Notes: generated by a model from the sequence alone, not told the origin. Positions 8,197-17,494 are shown, counted from the stretch's first letter. The stretch is DNA of 27,182 nucleotides from JAYEIA01 sp964472505 (GCA_964472505.1 CAYYQW010000056.1:1-27182); one strand, 5' to 3'. Numbers and translations: made by a program.

Positions 8197-9642
8197 CTAT
8201 CGGTCTATTTCTAAAGTATTTCCGTCTTTTGATTTATTTTTTTCTCGCCACATTGTAAGATATTCGTACGCATAAGAAAAATCCGGAATTCCGTATCCGT
8301 AGTCATTATCCGGCTTGTCGTATTGGTGTGCGCTCAAGCGTACCACTTGTTTAATTTGTTCGGCAGTAAACTCCGGAAATGCTTGCCATAAAGAGGTAAC
8401 GGCGCCTGTCATAATGGGTCCGGAAAAAGATGTTCCGAAACTAAATGTAACATTACCGCCGGTTCCCTGCACGAAAGCAAAAGAACCTTGAGCCATTACA
8501 TCCGGTTTCACACGTCCGTCAGCCGAGGGGCCTCGGGAGCTGAATGAAGATATCTTTCCGGAAGAAGTAACCGAACCTACCGTAAGAACGCCGTGCGCAT
8601 CTGCCGGTGCGCTGATATGTCGCCACGGGTCGGCACCTTCGTTTCCTGCACTGGTAACCAGTAAAATACCTTTGTCGGCCGCAATATTCGATGCAATGGT
8701 AATGGGAGCGGTATTACCGTCTAAGCTTTCATAGGTATGATTATTACCGTCGTCATATTCGGTATAGCCCAATGAAGTGTTAATTACATCTACGCCCATG
8801 CTGTCGGCAAACTCAGCTCCGGTAATCCAGTAGTATTCTTCTACCATATATTCGGAATCACCGTCTTCGGTTCTTACCAACAAATAATCAGCTTTGGGAG
8901 CTGTTCCTACCAATTTTCCGGGCATATTGGCGGCAATGGTTGATAAAACCATCATGCCGTGTGAGCCGTCCGAAAAAACCTCTCCGTCGCGAGCCACACA
9001 GTCTTTATATCCTACAATTTGCTCATTGGCAAAAGCACTGTCAAATGCGGGCAGTTCATCGGCTTTATAAAAGCCGGCATCCAATATGCCTATCAGCATG
9101 CCTTGCCCCTGAAATCCGCGATTGTGAAGATAATGTGCATTCAGCATACCTATCTGAGTTTCGCCGCTTCCGTAATCAAAAACGGTTTCATTTTCTTTCT
9201 TTATTTTAATTTTGACATACTCCGCTTTTTCATTTTCTTTTTTATCATTATCTCCGGGCTCCTCTGCCGTCGGATTTAGAGCTACAAATGACAATTCCGG
9301 GATTCTTTCGAGTAAAGTACTGTCTTCTGTATAAACAACTGCATGATTCAGCCATTTTGATACGGCATATATTTCAAAACCCAATGCAGCCAAAGAATCA
9401 ACATAGGCTTTTGTAACCGGCAAATCTTGTTCTGTCAAAGAAATATTGTACCTTTGTCGTCGCTCTATAGCACGTGCACTCAGAAATTCTTCGGGTTTAT
9501 CCAAAGAAAATCCGTTATCGTTTTTATCCGTAAATTCAACCAAAAAGGTATTGGGCGCTATCTGAGGAATGTCGGTTTGATCTTGAGCTGTCGCCAATGT
9601 AGTTATAAACAAGGCAATAGCAGCGATGGATATTAATTTCAT
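8197..9642 (-). CDS. Secreted S8-family (subtilisin-like) serine protease
   Basis: 481 residues. The signal peptide is MKLISIAAIALFITTLATAQ. A propeptide of the Bacteroidota type follows (about 25-125, with LVEFTDKNDNGFSLDKPEEF and LSARAIERRQRYNI), then an acidic linker. The catalytic triad is complete: Asp188 in GILDAGF, His228 in DGSHGMMV and Ser405 in GTSFSGPIMTGAV, with oxyanion Asn334 in SAGNEG. It should be an active endopeptidase in the periplasm or outside the cell. No type IX secretion C-terminal domain or extra C-terminal module follows the catalytic domain, so periplasmic retention or another export route is likely. It is first in the operon with PAP2 and the binding protein, and divergent from the EEP lipoprotein across an 82-bp AT-rich gap in which I found no exact TAnnTTTG box. 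Confidence 0.93.
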   Translation of the reverse strand: MKLISIAAIALFITTLATAQDQTDIPQIAPNTFLVEFTDKNDNGFSLDKPEEFLSARAIERRQRYNISLTEQDLPVTKAYVDSLAALGFEIYAVSKWLNHAVVYTEDSTLLERIPELSFVALNPTAEEPGDNDKKENEKAEYVKIKIKKENETVFDYGSGETQIGMLNAHYLHNRGFQGQGMLIGILDAGFYKADELPAFDSAFANEQIVGYKDCVARDGEVFSDGSHGMMVLSTIAANMPGKLVGTAPKADYLLVRTEDGDSEYMVEEYYWITGAEFADSMGVDVINTSLGYTEYDDGNNHTYESLDGNTAPITIASNIAADKGILLVTSAGNEGADPWRHISAPADAHGVLTVGSVTSSGKISSFSSRGPSADGRVKPDVMAQGSFAFVQGTGGNVTFSFGTSFSGPIMTGAVTSLWQAFPEFTAEQIKQVVRLSAHQYDKPDNDYGYGIPDFSYAYEYLTMWREKNKSKDGNTLEIDR

Positions 9643-9724
9643 AAACTATTTTTTAAATTTATAAACAGAGATATTTAAAACGATTTTAAAATTATAAAAT
9701 TTCACATAAATTCAAATTTTTATT

Positions 9725-10774
9725 ATGACAAAATATACTTTTTTTCTGTTAGCCGTATTAGTTTTCTTGGGAAGTTGCGCTACAAATGCTCAGCAAACTA
9801 AATATCAACCCGATAAAACGGCTACTTTCATGTTTTATAATGTAGAAAATCTTTTTGATACAATTGATGATCCGGATATTATGGACGAAGAATTTACGCC
9901 TGAAGGCTCAAAGCAATGGAATTCAAAACGATACTATGAAAAACTTAATAATTTAAGTGAAGTCATTGGCTTGGTAAATACAAATGAATTTCCGGAATTT
10001 ATTGCGGTTTCCGAAGTTGAAAACGAGCAAGTGCTTTTAGATCTGACCAAAACCGGAAAACTCAAAAATTACGACTACAAAGTCGTACACCACGACAGTA
10101 ACGACGGACGAGGAATTGATGTCGGTATGCTTTACCGTGCAGATGCCTTCAGATTAAGGCACAGTGAGTTAATTCCGATTGAAATTGATGCTTCGCTTAC
10201 GAAATATCCGCTCAGAGAAATTTTATATCTGAACGGTATGTTTGAAAATGAAGAAGTTTTTCACATTTTTGTTAATCATTGGAAATCAAGACGCGGCGGT
10301 GAAGACCAAACAGAATTTATGCGTGTGGCTTCAGCCAAAACTTTACGAAAAAAAACGGATGAAATTTTCGAAGAAAATTCTGATGCTAAAATAATTATTG
10401 CCGGCGATATGAATGACGAACCGGAAAATAAAAGTTTAAGTGAAACTTTAGATGCTAAACTCATGATGTCTGAATTACAAGCAAAAGGCCTGTTTAACTT
10501 AATGTTTATGAAATCGCTCAACGGACAGGGAACCTACAGCTACCGCGGTCAATGGAACATGCTGGATAATTTGATAGTTTCGGAAGCTTTAATGAATTCC
10601 GACAAAGGCTACAAAGTATATCCGGACGGCGGGCAAATTTTGTATCATCATAAAATTTTATATTATAATACCAAAGCAGATGATTTAACGCCTAACAAAA
10701 CTTATGGCGGTGACAATTATTATGGAGGTTGCAGCGATCATCTGCCGGTTTATTTTATTTTAGAAAAACAATAA
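9725..10774 (+). CDS. Endonuclease/exonuclease/phosphatase-family lipoprotein
   Basis: 349 residues with a lipoprotein signal ending FLGSC (Cys18), so it should be membrane-anchored on the periplasmic side or at the outer membrane. The EEP fold motifs are present: FYNVENLFD (37-45), SEVEN with metal ligand Glu97 (96-100), NHWKSRRGG with His185 (184-192), GDMNDEP (227-233) and the terminal SDHLPVYF (337-344). The family cleaves phosphodiester or phosphomonoester bonds with a divalent metal; members are nucleases, sphingomyelinases or inositol phosphatases. The NVENLFD-type subgroup is usually annotated as an endonuclease. Its TAA overlaps the uvrB ATG by one base, so the two are probably translated from one message. 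Confidence 0.88.
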   Translation: MTKYTFFLLAVLVFLGSCATNAQQTKYQPDKTATFMFYNVENLFDTIDDPDIMDEEFTPEGSKQWNSKRYYEKLNNLSEVIGLVNTNEFPEFIAVSEVENEQVLLDLTKTGKLKNYDYKVVHHDSNDGRGIDVGMLYRADAFRLRHSELIPIEIDASLTKYPLREILYLNGMFENEEVFHIFVNHWKSRRGGEDQTEFMRVASAKTLRKKTDEIFEENSDAKIIIAGDMNDEPENKSLSETLDAKLMMSELQAKGLFNLMFMKSLNGQGTYSYRGQWNMLDNLIVSEALMNSDKGYKVYPDGGQILYHHKILYYNTKADDLTPNKTYGGDNYYGGCSDHLPVYFILEKQ

Positions 10775-12810
10775 TGGATTTTAAGTTAATATCGGATTAC
10801 AAACCAACCGGCGATCAGCCGGAAGCCATTCGTCAGCTCTCAGAAGGGTTGAACCGAAGTGATGCGTATCAAATTCTGCAAGGCGTTACCGGCTCCGGCA
10901 AAACCTTTACAGTAGCTAATGTGATAGCACAGGCTAATCGGCCGGTTTTAATTTTGAGCCATAACAAAACCTTGGCGGCTCAATTGTATGCCGAATTCCG
11001 AAACTTTTTTCCGGAAAATGCGGTTGAATATTTTGTATCGTATTATGATTATTACCAACCCGAAGCTTTTATTCCGGTTACCAATACATATATTGAAAAA
11101 GATTTATCCATCAACGATGAAATTGAAAAACTGCGCCTGAGTACCACCGCTTCGTTGCTGTCGGGTAGGAGAGACGTCATTGTTGTTTCTTCGGTTTCCT
11201 GTCTATACGGAATCGGAAACCCCGATGATTTCCATGCCAATATTATTGAAATTTCGGTGGGAGATAATTATCCGCGCAATAAATTTTTAAGAGATTTGGT
11301 AGGCAGTCTTTACTCGAGAAACGATATTGAACCCGCACGCGGAACCTTCAGAGTACGCGGCGATACCGTTGAACTTTTGCCCGGATATACCGATACCGGT
11401 TTTAGAATATCTTTTTGGGGTGATGAAATTGATGAAATACACACTTTTGACCCGGAAAATGCCGACAATATTCAAACACTTGAAGAAGCTCGTATTTTTC
11501 CGGCAAGCATATTCATGACTACCAAAGAACGATTGAATAATGCCATGAACCAAATACGTATTGACTTAGGCGAACAGATTGATTTTTTCAAGAAAAACGG
11601 TGAAAATGAAAAAGCTAAACGTCTGGAAGACCGCGTAACCTACGACCTTGAAATGCTTCAGGAATTAGGACATTGCTCCGGTATAGAAAATTATTCACGC
11701 TATTTCGACGGAAGAAAACCCGGCACGCGGCCGTTCTGTTTGTTGGACTATTTCCCGGATGACTTTATAACCGTGGTTGATGAAAGCCATGTTACTTTAC
11801 CTCAAATTCATGCCATGTACGGCGGTGACCGTTCGCGTAAAGAAACTTTGGTAGAACATGCTTTCAGGCTGCCTGCTGCATTAGATAACAGGCCGCTCAA
11901 ATTCAGCGAGTTCGAGGCTTTATCCAATCAAACCATTTATATGAGCGCCACACCGGCCGATTATGAATTACAGAAAACCGAAGGGGTAGTAGTCGAACAA
12001 ATTATACGTCCGACCGGCTTGGTAGATCCCGCAATTGAAGTGCGCCCGTCTTTGAACCAAATTGATGATCTGATTCATGAAATAAAAATCCGAGCAGAAA
12101 TTGACCAACGCATTTTGGTTACTACGCTAACAAAACGTATGGCCGAAGAATTGACGGATTATTTGGACAAAGCCGGTATTCGCTGCCGCTACGTACATTC
12201 GGATGTGGATACCATTGAACGTGTGGAAATCATGGAAGACCTTCGCAAGGGCTTGTTTGACGTGCTGATTGGCGTAAACCTCTTGCGTGAGGGATTGGAT
12301 TTGCCGGAAGTTTCGCTTGTGGCGATTTTGGATGCCGATAAAGAAGGTTTTCTGCGTTCAGAGCGTTCGCTCACACAAACCGCCGGCCGTGCAGCTCGAA
12401 ATTTAGACGGAAAAGTTATCATGTATGCCGACAAAATAACAGGCTCGATGCAGCGCACCATTGACGAAACCGAAAGAAGACGAGAAAAACAGCTGGCTTA
12501 CAATCGGGAGCATAACATTACACCGCAACAAATTCAGAAAAAGCACGGCAGCATAATCGGTATTCCCGGCAAACGCAAGGATAAAACCGACAAAGCTTAT
12601 TACGGACAAGAGCGTGAAAAAGCCTCAATAGCTGCCGATCCGGTTGTTCAGTACATGTCAGAGCCGGAAATGCGCGATGCTTTAAAGCGCTTAGAAAAAG
12701 ATATGATGAAAGCAGCTGAAGATTTGGATTTTAAGCAGGCTGCCGATTATCGTGATCAAATGTTTGAAATGAAAGCTTTGTATGAAGAAAAATTTAAAAA
12801 GGAAAAATAG
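10774..12810 (+). CDS. uvrB: UvrABC excinuclease subunit B
   Basis: The helicase-like damage-verification subunit of nucleotide excision repair: it receives lesions from UvrA and positions UvrC for incision. I start it at the ATG at 10774 (MDFKLISDYKPTGDQPEAI), because family members begin with this FxLxSxYxPTGDQPxAI sequence. An in-frame ATG at 10729 would add 15 residues unlike UvrB, inside the upstream gene. The result is 678 residues, the normal length. Visible are Walker A GVTGSGKT (37-44), the beta-hairpin YDYYQPEAFIPVTNTYIEKD (91-110), the helicase box with DESHVTLPQ, YMSATP, the TAGRAARN motif and a C-terminal UVR domain for UvrC binding. The stop/start overlap with the EEP gene suggests translational coupling. 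Confidence 0.97.
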   Translation: MDFKLISDYKPTGDQPEAIRQLSEGLNRSDAYQILQGVTGSGKTFTVANVIAQANRPVLILSHNKTLAAQLYAEFRNFFPENAVEYFVSYYDYYQPEAFIPVTNTYIEKDLSINDEIEKLRLSTTASLLSGRRDVIVVSSVSCLYGIGNPDDFHANIIEISVGDNYPRNKFLRDLVGSLYSRNDIEPARGTFRVRGDTVELLPGYTDTGFRISFWGDEIDEIHTFDPENADNIQTLEEARIFPASIFMTTKERLNNAMNQIRIDLGEQIDFFKKNGENEKAKRLEDRVTYDLEMLQELGHCSGIENYSRYFDGRKPGTRPFCLLDYFPDDFITVVDESHVTLPQIHAMYGGDRSRKETLVEHAFRLPAALDNRPLKFSEFEALSNQTIYMSATPADYELQKTEGVVVEQIIRPTGLVDPAIEVRPSLNQIDDLIHEIKIRAEIDQRILVTTLTKRMAEELTDYLDKAGIRCRYVHSDVDTIERVEIMEDLRKGLFDVLIGVNLLREGLDLPEVSLVAILDADKEGFLRSERSLTQTAGRAARNLDGKVIMYADKITGSMQRTIDETERRREKQLAYNREHNITPQQIQKKHGSIIGIPGKRKDKTDKAYYGQEREKASIAADPVVQYMSEPEMRDALKRLEKDMMKAAEDLDFKQAADYRDQMFEMKALYEEKFKKEK

Positions 12811-12821
12811 CCGAAGCTAAA

Positions 12822-12838
12822 AATATTATGTTAAATAG
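12822..12838 (+). repeat. 17-bp direct repeat, copy 1
   Basis: AATATTATGTTAAATAG begins 12 bp after the uvrB stop codon and recurs exactly at 13369-13385. The flanks of the two copies differ. Confidence 0.75.
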
Positions 12839-13368
12839 AAATTTATAAAAATCAAAGTATCTGTATTCAAAAAACAATCTTGATTGCTAAAAACAAAATA
12901 TAGGAGAATTATTTTAAACGCTGTCGAATCAATATCTTCTTTTTCAAAAATTGACATTCTCAAAAATCGATTTCTTTTACTTTAAGAATATGTTTTGCCG
13001 TATTTGCCGCAAATAATTTATTTTGTGAAATATCTGAAATTCACTGCCGGTCATGCATTTTTAGAATTCATTATCCTTTACAACCGGGCGAAAAATTTAT
13101 TCTGTTGGATTCTCAGCGACTTAACTTTTGAAGTATTTTGGTCAAAATTTCAAAAAACTATTCGCACAACAAACAAACCACTAAACATCCGGATAATTAA
13201 ATATGTATAAAAATTTTTTTGCAAAATTTCAAAATCTGAAAAATTTCATCATTACTGCTGCTAATTGTTTATTTTTTTCTAAAAGCAGATAATCAAATGC
13301 AATCACATACAGTAGATATTTCCCTGTGCAGGCTTATCTTTTATAAAAGAAACAATTGTCCTATAATT

Positions 13369-13385
13369 AATATTATGTTAAATAG
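13369..13385 (+). repeat. 17-bp direct repeat, copy 2
   Basis: An exact copy of AATATTATGTTAAATAG, ending 9 bp before the terminator hairpin. With copy 1 it brackets 530 bp of apparently non-coding DNA. Confidence 0.75.
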
Positions 13386-13394
13386 CGTATATTT

Positions 13395-13429
13395 GAAAAA
13401 GAGGAAGCTCTAAGAACCTCCTCTTTTTC
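13395..13429 (-). terminator. Rho-independent terminator of the gyrA-TPR transcription unit
   Basis: GAAAAAGAGGA (13395-13405) pairs perfectly with TCCTCTTTTTC (13419-13429) around a 13-base loop. It starts 6 bp beyond the stop of the minus-strand TPR gene. The A-rich and T-rich stem flanks allow it to work in both directions, so it may also stop readthrough from uvrB. Confidence 0.75.
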
Positions 13430-13435
13430 AATTAT

Positions 13436-14929
13436 TTACATTTCGTCGCTTTGAGCCTTGTTTTTGTTCAATTCTGACAAAATCTCAAGATACTTTTGTT
13501 GTTTCTCCTTATCACGCAGCTTAAAATAAATACTTCGTAAAATATCAACGGTTGATATGTCTTTCGGATTGGCTTTATGTGCCATTTCAAAAAATTCAGC
13601 AGATTTTCTTAGAGCCGGCTCTACTTCAGCCATTACTTTGTCTGCTCTGTCGCCGTCTTTATATATTTTGAATATCAAATCGGACTCGGCAGCTTTACGC
13701 TCATGTTTTTTGTAATACAAACGTCCCCTATTGAAGGCTGCGTTGAAAAAACTTGAGTCTTTTTCAAGTGCTTTGGCATATAAATCATCGGCTTTCTTAA
13801 ATACTTTTTCAGCCTCCTCTTTTTTAGCTTCAGCTTTTTGCTCAGCCTCTTTTTGCAATTTTTCAAATTTTGCTTTTTTCTTGGCGTCAAAACGATTTTG
13901 GAAAGCTTTCTTCTTGTATTCGTGTACGCTGTCCATTAATTGAACATATTTTTCATACAATTTTTCATCACGGTTATCGTATATAGTCGCTTTAGCGGAA
14001 TAATAGGAAGGATTATCCGGATTCTTATCAATGGCCAAATCAATGTATTCTATTACTTTGTCCGGTTCATCTTGTTCTATATAGTAGTTAATAAGGTCTA
14101 TAACCAACTGCTCTTCATTCGGATATTTCTCAAAACCTTTTTTTACAGTTTCAATATATTTATCGCTGTTTCCTTCAGCTTCGTATGTTGTAGCGAGGTA
14201 ATGGTAGGATATGCCGGGGCTGTAATCCATTTCAATGGCCTTTGAAAAATGCTTTCTTGCTTTATCCGTTTTTTCCAAGCCTAAAGCTATAATTCCGGAA
14301 TAATACTGCAATACATCTTCTGTATAGTTAGTGTCGTTTTCCATTTTAGGTAATTGATTAAGCCGAATACCTTCTGTCATGTATTTGTATGCAGGTTCAA
14401 GTTCTGACTCCTGATAGTAACCTACACCCTTATTTACCACAGCAGTTCGCACTTGCATGGCAAGCATTTGGAAACTGTTTTTATGCTTCCATTTATCTCT
14501 GTCATCCACTTCATCCGCTTTAAACAGCGCATCAGAAGCTTTCAGGATAGCGTCTTCTACAATAAATTCAGTTTCTTCCCAGTCCTGAACAGCACCCTCC
14601 GCTATGTAGATTTTCACTCTGGGATAAATCCAGGTTTCTGTTCCGTCATCAGCTTTCTTTATTTCTTCGGGCTCTCCCATTATGGTTTTTACTGATACGA
14701 TTCCTTCTTCTGCAGCCATTCCTACATTAAGGCCGGCTGTATTGAAACTGTGAATCTCGTACAACAACTCAGCGCGATCAAACCATGTTCTGGCTTTAGT
14801 CTTTTTTCGGTCATGCTCTATGTCTTCGTTACTGCTTTTTAAGTCATCGGAAAGGCTCTCCCATGACTGCCCAAAGGCAATCGTAAAACTGAGCATTAAG
14901 CTTAAAATAAAAATTGTTTTTTTCATCAC
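13436..14929 (-). CDS. Exported tetratricopeptide-repeat protein encoded downstream of gyrA
   Basis: 497 residues. It has a signal peptide (MMKKTIFILSLMLSFTIAFG, then Q) and multiple TPR-like helical pairs: YYSGIIALGLEKTDKARKHF, YHYLATTYEAEGNSDKYIET, INYYIEQDEPDKVIEYIDLA and, nearer the end, AAFNRGRLYYKKHERKAAES. A lysine/glutamate-rich coiled-coil stretch (about 340-385) separates two repeat groups. It should be a periplasmic or surface-associated scaffold; no enzyme motif is seen. It lies 27 bp after gyrA on the same strand and shares its terminator. As I recall, a TPR gene after gyrA is a recurrent arrangement in Bacteroidota, but no functional connection is known to me. The start could be either of two adjacent ATG codons. 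Confidence 0.85.
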   Translation of the reverse strand: MMKKTIFILSLMLSFTIAFGQSWESLSDDLKSSNEDIEHDRKKTKARTWFDRAELLYEIHSFNTAGLNVGMAAEEGIVSVKTIMGEPEEIKKADDGTETWIYPRVKIYIAEGAVQDWEETEFIVEDAILKASDALFKADEVDDRDKWKHKNSFQMLAMQVRTAVVNKGVGYYQESELEPAYKYMTEGIRLNQLPKMENDTNYTEDVLQYYSGIIALGLEKTDKARKHFSKAIEMDYSPGISYHYLATTYEAEGNSDKYIETVKKGFEKYPNEEQLVIDLINYYIEQDEPDKVIEYIDLAIDKNPDNPSYYSAKATIYDNRDEKLYEKYVQLMDSVHEYKKKAFQNRFDAKKKAKFEKLQKEAEQKAEAKKEEAEKVFKKADDLYAKALEKDSSFFNAAFNRGRLYYKKHERKAAESDLIFKIYKDGDRADKVMAEVEPALRKSAEFFEMAHKANPKDISTVDILRSIYFKLRDKEKQQKYLEILSELNKNKAQSDEM

Positions 14930-14956
14930 TTGGTATTTTTTGATTCGATTATTAAA

Positions 14957-17494
14957 TTACTCATTACTGTTATCTGTTTCTTCTTCGGTATTTTCAGCAT
15001 CATCTGATAATTCTTCCGCATCAATAGCCTCATCATCTTCTTCGGGTGCATCGGTACGATCAACTCTTGCTACGGAAGCAATTTGTTCTTCTTCCTGCAA
15101 ATTAATTAACCGGACGCCCTGTGTAGCCCTGCCTGAAAGTCGGATGGTTTCTACTGCAAGTCGTATGGTTATGCCGGCACGTGTAATAATCATCAGGTCA
15201 TCAAATTCATTAACGTTTTTAATGGCAATTAAATTTCCTGTTTTTTCGGTAATATTTATGGTCTTCACACCTTTGCCGCCACGCTTCGTTATCCGATAAT
15301 CGTCAATCGAGGTTCGTTTTCCGTAGCCTTTTTCAGAAACTACCAATACTGATTGTCCGTTTTCCGGATCAATGTGTATCATACCTACCACTCTATCATT
15401 CTGCTCAATACGAATACCGCGAACTCCGGCAGCACCGCGCCCCATCGGACGAATATCCGCTTCTTTGAACCTAACGGCTTTACCGTTTTTGGCTGCCATC
15501 ATTATATCCTTTTCGCCGTTTGTAAGTTTTGCCGAAATCAAAGTATCGCCTTCATTAATGCTTATGGCATTGATACCGCCAGTTCTCGGACGTGAAAAAT
15601 CAGCCAGTGAAGTCTTTTTAACTCTCCCCTTTTCGGTTGCAAATACGATGAATTTATCTTCGAGATATTCTTCATCTTTGAGCGATTTAACTTTAATATA
15701 AGCCCTCACATGATCATCGGGTTCAATTCTTATTAAATTTTGAATGGCTCGCCCTTTGGAAGTTTTTGTGCCCTCAGGTATTTCATAAACTTTAAGCCAG
15801 AAACATTTACCTTTCTTTGTGAATAAAAGAAGATTATTATGCATGGTGGCCACATACAAATACCTTAAAAAATCGGAATCTCGGGTATTGCCGCCTCTTG
15901 AGCCGCGTCCTCCCCGATTTTGAGTTTTGTATTCATCCAAAGATGTACGTTTAATGTAACCGAGGTTTGAAATGGTAATAGCCACTTCATCATCGGCATA
16001 AAAATCTTCCGGATTTAATTCGTGCGATGAGTGCGTAATTTCTGTCCGACGCCCATCCCCAAATCTCTCTTTTATACTAAGAAGCTCTTCTTTTATAACT
16101 TCCATTAGTTTGCTTTGGTTATTGAGTATCTCATTCAGCTCATCAATAAGAGCCATAAGCTCATTGTATTCTTGTTGTATTTTTTCACGCTCAAGCCCGG
16201 TAAGTCTGTGCAGGCGCATATCCAAAATGGCTTTGGCCTGTTCTTCCGACAATTCAAAACGTTCAGTTAATTTCACTTTGGCTTCGTCGGGCGATTGTGA
16301 GCCGCGTATTATCGAAATGACTTCATCAATATTATCCAAAGCTATCAGAAAACCTTCCAAAATATGCGCGCGCTCTTTGGCTTTGCGCAAATCATATTGT
16401 GTGCGCCGTGTAACTACTTCGTGGCGATGTTTTACAAAATTTGATATCAGCCCGGTTAAATCAAGCAGCTGCGGCCGTCCGTTAACCAGTGCAATATTAT
16501 TAACGCTGAATGTATTTTGAAGCGCCGTATATTTATATAATGTGTTAAGGACAACTCCGGCTATGGCATCTCGCTTCAAGTCAATAACAATACGCATTCC
16601 GTTTCGGTCAGATTCATCGTTGACATAAGAAATACCGTCAATTTTCTTTTCATTAACCAATTCGCCTATTTTCTTAATAAGCTCGGCTTTATTGACCTGA
16701 TAAGGTATTTCCGTAACAACAAGTTTTTCTCTTCCCGAAGACATTTGCTCAATCTCCGTTTTTGCTCGCAGCACTACCCTGCCCTTACCGGTTTTGTATG
16801 CATTCTCTACACCTTCGTAACCATAAATAGTGCCTCCGGTAGGAAAATCAGGAGCTTTAATAATTTTAATTAACTCATCAATTTCAACCTCCGGATTATC
16901 AATATAAGCCACAATGGCATCAATTGTATCCGTCAAATTATGAGGCGGCATATTTGTTGCCATACCAACCGCTATTCCTGAAGCACCGTTAACTAAAAGG
17001 TTTGGGATGATCGTAGGCAATACGCTTGGTTCCTCTAAGGTATCATCAAAGTTTAGTTGATAATCAACGGTTTCCTTTTCAATATCCTTAAGTGTTTCTT
17101 CGGCAATTTTTTCAAGTTTTGCCTCTGTATAACGCATGGCAGCCGGACTGTCGCCGTCCACCGAGCCAAAGTTTCCCTGTCCGTTGACAAACGGATATCG
17201 CATTGACCACTCTTGAGCCATACGCACCATTGTCAAATAAACCGATGAATCACCGTGCGGGTGATACTTACCGAGTACCTCTCCGACAATTCTGGCTGAT
17301 TTTTTGTGAGATTTGTTTGCCCAAAGGCCCAATTCTCGCATTCCGTACAACACTCGTCTGTGAACAGGTTTTAGCCCGTCTCTCACATCCGGTAAAGCCC
17401 GCGAAACAATCACTGACATAGAATAATCTATGTAGGAAGACTTCATTTCGGACTCAATATTTACCGATATAATTCGTTCGTTTTCACCAATCAT
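14957..17494 (-). CDS. gyrA: DNA gyrase subunit A
   Basis: 845 residues, normal length. It is the DNA-breaking and rejoining subunit of gyrase, which introduces negative supercoils with GyrB. Visible are SMSVIVSRALPDVRDGLKPVHRRVLYGM near the N-terminus, the catalytic Tyr122 in AAMRYTEAKL, and IPNLLVNGASGIAVGMATNMPPHN in the breakage-reunion domain. The C-terminal DNA-wrapping domain has GyrA box QNRGGRG (525-531), one residue off the QRRGGKG consensus, and the protein ends in a strongly acidic tail. In the quinolone-resistance-determining region, residue 83 is Ser as in sensitive enzymes, but residue 87 (E. coli numbering, which coincides here) is Leu instead of an acidic residue. It is divergent from ung across 146 bp and followed by the TPR gene. 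Confidence 0.98.
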   Translation of the reverse strand: MIGENERIISVNIESEMKSSYIDYSMSVIVSRALPDVRDGLKPVHRRVLYGMRELGLWANKSHKKSARIVGEVLGKYHPHGDSSVYLTMVRMAQEWSMRYPFVNGQGNFGSVDGDSPAAMRYTEAKLEKIAEETLKDIEKETVDYQLNFDDTLEEPSVLPTIIPNLLVNGASGIAVGMATNMPPHNLTDTIDAIVAYIDNPEVEIDELIKIIKAPDFPTGGTIYGYEGVENAYKTGKGRVVLRAKTEIEQMSSGREKLVVTEIPYQVNKAELIKKIGELVNEKKIDGISYVNDESDRNGMRIVIDLKRDAIAGVVLNTLYKYTALQNTFSVNNIALVNGRPQLLDLTGLISNFVKHRHEVVTRRTQYDLRKAKERAHILEGFLIALDNIDEVISIIRGSQSPDEAKVKLTERFELSEEQAKAILDMRLHRLTGLEREKIQQEYNELMALIDELNEILNNQSKLMEVIKEELLSIKERFGDGRRTEITHSSHELNPEDFYADDEVAITISNLGYIKRTSLDEYKTQNRGGRGSRGGNTRDSDFLRYLYVATMHNNLLLFTKKGKCFWLKVYEIPEGTKTSKGRAIQNLIRIEPDDHVRAYIKVKSLKDEEYLEDKFIVFATEKGRVKKTSLADFSRPRTGGINAISINEGDTLISAKLTNGEKDIMMAAKNGKAVRFKEADIRPMGRGAAGVRGIRIEQNDRVVGMIHIDPENGQSVLVVSEKGYGKRTSIDDYRITKRGGKGVKTINITEKTGNLIAIKNVNEFDDLMIITRAGITIRLAVETIRLSGRATQGVRLINLQEEEQIASVARVDRTDAPEEDDEAIDAEELSDDAENTEEETDNSNE

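Larger units (their letters stand above)
12811..13435. other. Intergenic stretch without a convincing gene
   Basis: This is 625 AT-rich bases between the 3' ends of uvrB and the TPR gene, so no promoter for either is needed here. It holds a 17-bp direct repeat near each end, a short near-duplicate TCAAAAATTGA/TCAAAAATCGA (12944-12954 and 12960-12970), and the terminator at 13395-13429. An open frame at 12995-13210 would encode 71 residues of unremarkable composition that I do not recognise, and no promoter precedes it. A decayed gene or small RNA cannot be excluded. Confidence 0.6.

Noticed and set aside
8197..9642. Type IX secretion cargo
   Set aside because: No C-terminal sorting domain follows the catalytic domain; the protein ends soon after the last subtilase helix.
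10729..10773. Upstream in-frame ATG that would extend UvrB by 15 residues
   Set aside because: The extension lies within the end of the EEP gene and is unlike UvrB N-termini, which start at MDFKLISDYKPTGDQ-type sequence.
12995..13210. 71-codon open frame in the uvrB-TPR gap
   Set aside because: Composition is that of translated AT-rich non-coding DNA, no family is recognised, and no TAnnTTTG box precedes it.
13940..14245. Plus-strand 101-codon frame within the TPR gene
   Set aside because: It is an antisense shadow of a gene with a signal peptide and clear TPR repeats.
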